Shown here: piece by piece, positions 13,269 to 17,270 of the stretch
How positions within the stretch are numbered: position 1 is the stretch's first letter
How the letters are laid out: the number at the start of each line of letters is the position of its first letter
Translations under genes and position numbers: made by a program
Assembly (NCBI GenBank): GCA_964483105.1
Contig: CAYZZU010000046.1
Span: 1-17,270 of the forward strand
Direction: 5' to 3'
DNA length: 17,270 nucleotides
Source of the DNA: CAYZZU01 sp964483105
Lineage (GTDB): Bacteria; CG2-30-53-67
The notes under the pieces: generated by a model
Seen by the model: only the letters and a program-made list of their open reading frames with translations
What the model was told of the DNA's origin: nothing
The model's database searches: none

Positions 13269-15353
13269 TTAAAATTTTAATTCATAGGCCAGGCTGAGGG
13301 TCTGATTCCTCCCCCCCTGTCCGGACTCTACATCGTCGTCATAATCTTCATAGAGATAGCCGAAAGTCACGTCCGAATGGTCGGAGAGGCTCAGGTTCAG
13401 CCGGATATCGGCGTTCTGATACCGGTTACTGATCCTGGTCAGACTCCCCAGGTCGGTGGTCCCGGAATGGATCCGGCTTCGCGAGTCGGAAAGCAGGTAG
13501 GAGACCAGAAGCCCCGCCCTGGGAGTGAGTTGATAATTGACCCCCGCCGTCCAGGTATCGTTGTAACTGCGATACCCGAGCCCCTTTTCACGCGTCGAGA
13601 AGGTTGGCAGGGACTCCCATCTCGGATTCAGCGATTCCAGCCAGTTTGCATCCTGAAGCATGGCGTCCCGCATGTAGGAACCGAAGAGATTCAGATCACT
13701 CCGGACCTGCCACCACCCGTCGAGACTGACCGATCGGTGCCGAGACTCCCAGTCCTGATTCACGGAATTGACGCCCGACCAAGTGAAATGATCGTTTTCC
13801 TTTTTTTCTTCCAGGTAGGAGGCGGAGAGCGAAGCCCGGCCTTCCAGGAAGGAATAGCCGGCCATGAGGTTTCCCCGCCATGCCTTATCCGGCTCCAGCA
13901 CAAACGCCGTATCATCAGCGTCCTGATAGGAGGCCGAGGCCGCCAGCAACAGATTCGGGATCCACCTGCTGTAAAGTGAAGCCGTATAGATCCAACGGTC
14001 GGAATGAATGTCATAGGGGCTGGCCGAGGCCGGGATCGCTTCGTTTCCCGAAGGACGTTTGAAGGTGCGGTCCGTTTTGTCTCTGCGCCCGGAAAAACGG
14101 AGGACGGTATTGTATTGGTTGAAACGATAGGTGGCGTCGGCACCGTATTTAGCCGAATCGATCTCGGTCACATGGGGGTCGCTGACGTTGGCGTCGAGGT
14201 CCTTGTAGCCGGATGTCCCGATATCGGAATTATTTTTCCTCCGGCTGTACCAATAGTATCCCGTGAGATCGGTCTGCGTGAGACCGGTGTAGTCCACGGA
14301 GACAAGGAAAGCGGTATTCGTGATCTCTCCGTCATATCCCTCGGCCTTCTGACCGGTGTTGAAGGACTGCTGGTCCAGGTCCGCATAACGCAGACCCATC
14401 CGGTAGGTGAGGGTGGGGTTCCAGCGGTCCACCAGATCCAGGGAATAGGAGTCCTTCTCCGAATCGGGGATGAAATCGATCGACCGGCTGGAGGAGAGCA
14501 CGTTGGAATCGAGGGCGGCCACATCGGCCACGGTATATAAATCACCGGACTCGAAATCTTCCCGTGCCACTTTGAGAAAGGCGCTCAGATCATCGCCGGC
14601 GACCGGATGGAGAGCCAGTTCCGTCCCGAGACCGACCACCCGGCTGTCGAACGGCTCGGCCCGGCCCCGCCAGCGGGAAGAGATCCCCGATGCCGAAACA
14701 TCGCTTTCATCCAGAATGTAGGTCAGAAACTTTTGTCCCTTTTTGCCTTCATCGCTCACCCGGAACTTCACGGAATCGAGCAGATCACCCCGCTTTCCTC
14801 CCCAGGCCGCCGCATCAATGGAGAGTGACAGATCGGTCTTGTCCCGCTGCACGAAGAATTCATTCGATGCGGTGTCCTTATTGAACCGGGCGGTGTAGTT
14901 TGTTCCGACGGTACCGGTGAGCGTCGGACTGTATTCATCCATGTTCTTCCGGTAGCGCATATCGTCTATATCGAGTTCTATTCCTTTGAAAGGCTCCACG
15001 TGGAGGATCGTCCGGTCGTTCTTGAGCCAGGGGGAAAAACGCTGGAGATGGAACGATGGATACTCCTCGCCCTTTCTGCTCAGCATCACATCAAGGTTCG
15101 GGACATTCCACCGGTTGTATTTCTCATCCGATGGATAATATTGGTATCGGCTCAGAAAACCGGATGTGCCCGTATCCCCGTTCCGATCGTAATACTGGTC
15201 ATCAAAAGTCACACTTCCCTTGAGTTCATATCCCTTTCCATCCGCTGCACGGGCCCTCACCCCGTACAACATGCCTACAGCCATCAGGATCAGGAACGCC
15301 GCCACCCCCCGTCTCAACAGTTCCATTCCATATCTCCTATTTCCGTTCATCAT
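13269..15353 (-). CDS. Outer-membrane beta-barrel, probable MtrB/DmsF-like cytochrome sheath
   Basis: This is a 694-residue exported protein. A signal peptide (RRGVAAFLILMAVGMLYGVR, then ARA-ADGKGY) is followed by about 640 residues of alternating polar/aromatic strands separated by Asp/Asn/Ser-rich loops. It ends ...LSLAYELKF with the terminal Phe typical of BAM-assembled barrels. Repeated strand signatures such as LMAGYSFLEG, WTAGVNYQLT, DVTFGYLYEDYDDD and the length suggest more than 20 strands, like MtrB/PioB barrels. I see no N-terminal CxxC as in many MtrB proteins, and family membership is not certain. ATG 15353 (AAAGGGGG upstream) is preferred to a TTG at 15380. It follows the ten-haem cytochrome gene directly, the order of dmsE-dmsF, so it probably houses that cytochrome in the outer membrane. 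Confidence 0.8.
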   Translation of the reverse strand: MMNGNRRYGMELLRRGVAAFLILMAVGMLYGVRARAADGKGYELKGSVTFDDQYYDRNGDTGTSGFLSRYQYYPSDEKYNRWNVPNLDVMLSRKGEEYPSFHLQRFSPWLKNDRTILHVEPFKGIELDIDDMRYRKNMDEYSPTLTGTVGTNYTARFNKDTASNEFFVQRDKTDLSLSIDAAAWGGKRGDLLDSVKFRVSDEGKKGQKFLTYILDESDVSASGISSRWRGRAEPFDSRVVGLGTELALHPVAGDDLSAFLKVAREDFESGDLYTVADVAALDSNVLSSSRSIDFIPDSEKDSYSLDLVDRWNPTLTYRMGLRYADLDQQSFNTGQKAEGYDGEITNTAFLVSVDYTGLTQTDLTGYYWYSRRKNNSDIGTSGYKDLDANVSDPHVTEIDSAKYGADATYRFNQYNTVLRFSGRRDKTDRTFKRPSGNEAIPASASPYDIHSDRWIYTASLYSRWIPNLLLAASASYQDADDTAFVLEPDKAWRGNLMAGYSFLEGRASLSASYLEEKKENDHFTWSGVNSVNQDWESRHRSVSLDGWWQVRSDLNLFGSYMRDAMLQDANWLESLNPRWESLPTFSTREKGLGYRSYNDTWTAGVNYQLTPRAGLLVSYLLSDSRSRIHSGTTDLGSLTRISNRYQNADIRLNLSLSDHSDVTFGYLYEDYDDDVESGQGGRNQTLSLAYELKF

Positions 15354-15408
15354 GCGTTGACCCCCTTTCGAAACATGCAATGACTCCGCCGTGAGCGATC
15401 ATTCTTCG

Positions 15409-16293
15409 TCAGTACCTCAGATGGCTGTCCTGATGTGAGCCGTGCTGCGCTCCGTGGCACCCTGTGCATTTTTTATAGATCGATGCCGCCGGGAAATTCC
15501 CCGTAGCCGAGACACCGTGCCGGGTCGCCGCCAGCGTATGACAACGCATGCAAAGGAAGGGCTGGGCGACCTTCAACAGTCCCGGGTTTACCGTGCCGTG
15601 AGGATTGTGGCAGATGGTACAGTCCTCGGTGACCGGGGCATGCTCATAGGTCCAGGGTCCCTGCTGCTCCTGATGGCATCCCCCGCAACGCTCACTCATT
15701 TTCACCAGCGAAAGGGATCGATCCTCGTGGGGGTTGTGACAATCGGTACAGGCCATCACTCCCTCCCGCATGGGATGATGGTAGGGCATGTTCATCCGGG
15801 CCTTCTTCTCCTTATGGCAGGAGACGCATTTGTCGATGATGCGGGAATTGCGGAGCCTGCCGCTCTTCACGACGGCCGGATCGTCTCCATGGGGTTCATG
15901 GCAGTCGAAGCAGGCCAGCCCGGCCTTTTTATGGGTGGAGGTCTCCCAGCCCGTAAGATAGCTCTTCTCTTTCCTGTGACATGAAAGGCAGATTTCGGGA
16001 GACGGGAAGGAGATGGTCTCCCGTCCGGGGTTGTCCAGATGTTTGCTCCCGGGGCCATGACAGCTCTCGCAATTCTTGTGATTCGGCAGAGTCTTGATGC
16101 CGTCATGGCACATGAGGCACTGATCCGATCCGACCGTGACCGCCCCTTCCACCCGGTTCCAGACCGTCCTCGCCATCGGCTTTTCAGCCGAACGGGCTTC
16201 CGGTATCAGAGCGACCTGAAAAACTGTCAGGATGAACGAAATCAGGAGCGAACCCGACAGAGCGCCGAAGAAGTTGAATCTTCTTTGTTCCAT
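15409..16293 (-). CDS. Ten-haem periplasmic cytochrome, DmsE/MtrA family
   Basis: This 294-residue exported c-type cytochrome would carry electrons through the outer-membrane barrel. After a signal peptide (hydrophobic 8-30, cleavage near ARSA-EKP) there are exactly ten CxxCH sites, starting at residues 59, 75, 102, 128, 156, 182, 203, 225, 248 and 276. The number, spacing, repeated CH-x-PH pairs (FDCHEPH, TDCHNPH, TICHNPH) and size match DmsE/MtrA decahaems (about 300-330 aa). ATG 16293 is chosen because AAGGAGG lies 5 bases upstream; the frame is open further upstream but without a signal peptide at its start. It is the first gene of the minus-strand operon, about 130 bases after a sigma54-type promoter. 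The electron donor, for example a CymA-like or Cbc-type quinol dehydrogenase, is not in the window. Confidence 0.93.
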   Translation of the reverse strand: MEQRRFNFFGALSGSLLISFILTVFQVALIPEARSAEKPMARTVWNRVEGAVTVGSDQCLMCHDGIKTLPNHKNCESCHGPGSKHLDNPGRETISFPSPEICLSCHRKEKSYLTGWETSTHKKAGLACFDCHEPHGDDPAVVKSGRLRNSRIIDKCVSCHKEKKARMNMPYHHPMREGVMACTDCHNPHEDRSLSLVKMSERCGGCHQEQQGPWTYEHAPVTEDCTICHNPHGTVNPGLLKVAQPFLCMRCHTLAATRHGVSATGNFPAASIYKKCTGCHGAQHGSHQDSHLRY

Positions 16294-16431
16294 ATTGCCC
16301 TCCTTAGATATACGGATCTCCATGTTTTGAATGGATTTTGAGACACAGGTACGATGTTGATTATTTTTCATATGTCCGGAGTGGTATCATCCATCCCTCC
16401 GAAAGAACCGCTCGGGTCAGTCGTGACAAAG

Positions 16432-16447
16432 AGCATATTTCGTGCCA
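16432..16447 (-). promoter_or_regulatory. Near-consensus sigma54 promoter upstream of the respiratory operon
   Basis: The minus strand reads TGGCACG-AAAT-ATGCT. Against the sigma54 consensus TGGCACG-N4-TTGCW it differs only at one base (A for the first T of the -12 box). The invariant GG and GC are correctly spaced. It points towards the ten-haem cytochrome gene, with a leader of about 125 bases. Sigma54 promoters need an AAA+ activator bound upstream; none is encoded here. The receiver protein at 7836-8219 is related to NtrC receivers but lacks the ATPase. Confidence 0.6.
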
Positions 16448-16597
16448 GCGGTGCTTCACCAAGGGTGTCTCGACGCAAATACAGATACTTGGGCCATGAA
16501 GGCATTCAGGGATCCTGTGCCTCCGGTCCGCAGATGTGTATCATCTATACAGCACGGTGGGAAAGACTGAAAAATTACTGTACAGAGGGTGGGGTGT

Positions 16598-16609
16598 CCA
16601 TCCGGATGG
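16598..16609. promoter_or_regulatory. Perfect 12-bp palindrome, candidate activator site
   Basis: CCATCCGGATGG is a perfect palindrome about 165 bases upstream of the sigma54 -12 element, within the usual distance of enhancer-binding-protein sites. There is only one exact copy in the region. Binding is inference. Confidence 0.3.
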
Positions 16610-16689
16610 TGATCCCGAATCCAGCGATAGAGAATGTTCAGATCGTTTTGTTGAGGAAGCTCGTTTTGAAAAGTGTCCGGAGTGTTTTC

Positions 16690-16775
16690 GTTACAATTCA
16701 GGGAAGTCCTGACAGAATCCCAGTTGAAGGTAGGCAACACCATCCCGGACATTGCTCTTCCTGAAATTCTGTAAC
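16690..16775. repeat. Spaced inverted repeat GTTACA/TGTAAC
   Basis: GTTACAATTCAGG (16690-16702) is mirrored by CCTGAAATTCTGTAAC (16760-16775). The outer GTTACA/TGTAAC and inner TTCAGG/CCTGAA halves match exactly and differ only in the spacer between the halves. The arms are 57 bases apart. It could be paired regulator sites or the ends of a small element. An 11-mer TGTCCGGAGTG also occurs at 16373-16383 and 16674-16684. Confidence 0.35.
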
Positions 16776-16839
16776 AAATTGTTTTCGTTCATTTTCTTTG
16801 CTCGCTCCAAAGAAGGTGGTGCCGTAAGAAGTCTTATTT

Positions 16840-16960
16840 CCCCTCCCTTGGTGGGAGGGGATCAAGCGTGCTCTGAGTCCGTCGAAGAGGGGAGGGGGTG
16901 TAAGACTTTGGTTTGTCATCCTATTTCACCCTCACCCTGCCCTCACCCATCAAGGGAGAG
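16840..16960. repeat. GC-rich hairpin repeats (CCCTCCC and CCCTCACCC types)
   Basis: A perfect 8-bp stem CCCCTCCC/GGGAGGGG (16840-16847, 16853-16860, loop TTGGT) is followed by a CTGAGTCCGTCGAAG string. Then come CACCCTCACCCTGCCCTCAC and its partner AGGGAGAGGGTG. From memory, these strings are common dispersed intergenic repeats of environmental Proteobacteria and relatives. No gene is associated. Confidence 0.55.
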
Positions 16961-17069
16961 GGTGTTTCAGTACTTTGGATTTCCGAGCATGGTGAGCTCA
17001 GTCGAACCACACGATCTCGCTCTTTTCCCCTCTCCTTCTGCGATGCTTGGCTGCGTGACAGGGGGGATG

Positions 17070-17123
17070 CTCCCCCTGCGGGGGAGTCGGGAACGTCCCG
17101 TCCCGGATAAACCTGGACGGGAC
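17070..17123. repeat. Two consecutive perfect hairpins
   Basis: CTCCCCC-TGC-GGGGGAG (17070-17086) is followed by GTCCCGTCC (17095-17103), an 11-base loop and GGACGGGAC (17115-17123). Both are perfect. They lie in a non-coding stretch that also contains GAGCATGGTGAGCTCAGTCG, another widespread intergenic motif. They could terminate transcription from a gene beyond the right edge, but no T-run follows. Confidence 0.5.
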
Positions 17124-17225
17124 AAGGGTTTGTGAATGCTTTTGACTTTGATCTTGCCTTTTCCTCTGTCCCTTTGTGCCTTGTCTTTATCCGATTTGAT
17201 CCGGTTCATCCTGTCAAAAGCACAT

Positions 17226-17261
17226 AAAAGGGGACAGGCTACTTTTTGTGATCAATGGTCG
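17226..17261. repeat. Second copy of the dispersed repeat's left arm
   Basis: These 36 bases are identical to 1900-1935 and in the same orientation, 15.3 kb apart. The window ends 9 bases later, so it cannot be seen whether the matching right arm follows, as it does at 1948. The sequence after the identity (GTTATGTGA) already differs from the first copy. Confidence 0.8.
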
Positions 17262-17270
17262 GTTATGTGA

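Larger units (their letters stand above)
16454..16830. other. Upstream stretch without a supported gene
   Basis: Frames on both strands stay open for about 100-135 codons here (16354-16764 plus; 16752-16456 minus). Neither gives a recognisable domain, signal or conserved composition, and they overlap each other and the promoter. The base composition is more AT-rich than the operon. I read it as a regulatory or decayed region. Confidence 0.4.

Noticed and set aside
16456..16752. Minus-strand 98-codon ORF upstream of the sigma54 promoter
   Set aside because: There is an AGGA before the ATG, but the product matches nothing I know and a plus-strand frame is equally open. Not enough to call it.

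Overview
The window looks like a chromosomal segment of a Gram-negative anaerobic respirer, probably Desulfobacterota-like (Desulfuromonas/Geobacter-type life style). The basis is a ten-haem DmsE-type cytochrome, a Tat-exported molybdoenzyme, an outer-membrane barrel, ACR3 arsenite efflux and dispersed intergenic repeats typical of such genomes. Taxonomy is inferred; no rRNA or marker gene is present.

Left part (1-5049). The window opens inside an unrecognised plus-strand gene (3-263). A DUF5714-DUF2284 fusion follows (from 502). Its reading frame is broken by a TGA at 1651 but continues in the same frame to 1842, with the recognisable DUF2284 C-terminus. At 1898-2020 lies a dispersed repeat: a perfect 24-bp inverted repeat plus a 42-bp tandem duplication. 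A minus-strand acyl-lipid desaturase (2028-3113) has its own promoter. It is divergent from a plus-strand arsenic operon (ArsR 3407-3772, ACR3 pump 3847-4941) with a clear sigma70 promoter overlapped by a dyad.

Core (5050-16450, all minus strand). A continuous run of genes reads, in transcription order: ten-haem DmsE/MtrA-type cytochrome, outer-membrane beta-barrel, triheme lipoprotein, TtrA-clade molybdopterin oxidoreductase with Tat signal, four-cluster ferredoxin subunit, TorD-type chaperone, single-domain response regulator, TatA, moaA (preceded by a probable Moco riboswitch), a small membrane ORF and moeA. A near-consensus sigma54 promoter lies upstream of the first gene. Read together, this is a self-contained extracellular-respiration module. 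Electrons would cross the outer membrane through the cytochrome/barrel pair (as in Shewanella DmsEF/MtrAB) to a surface molybdoenzyme. The cluster also supplies an export component (TatA), a maturation chaperone (TorD) and two Moco synthesis steps (MoaA, MoeA). The catalytic subunit resembles tetrathionate/selenate-type reductases (TtrA/SrdA clade), not DmsA, and no NrfD/TtrC-type quinol-oxidising membrane subunit is present. The electron acceptor is unknown.

Right part (16294-17270). I see no convincing gene. It holds the sigma54 promoter, candidate upstream dyads, a cluster of GC-rich hairpin repeats and, at the very end, a second copy of the repeat seen at 1900.
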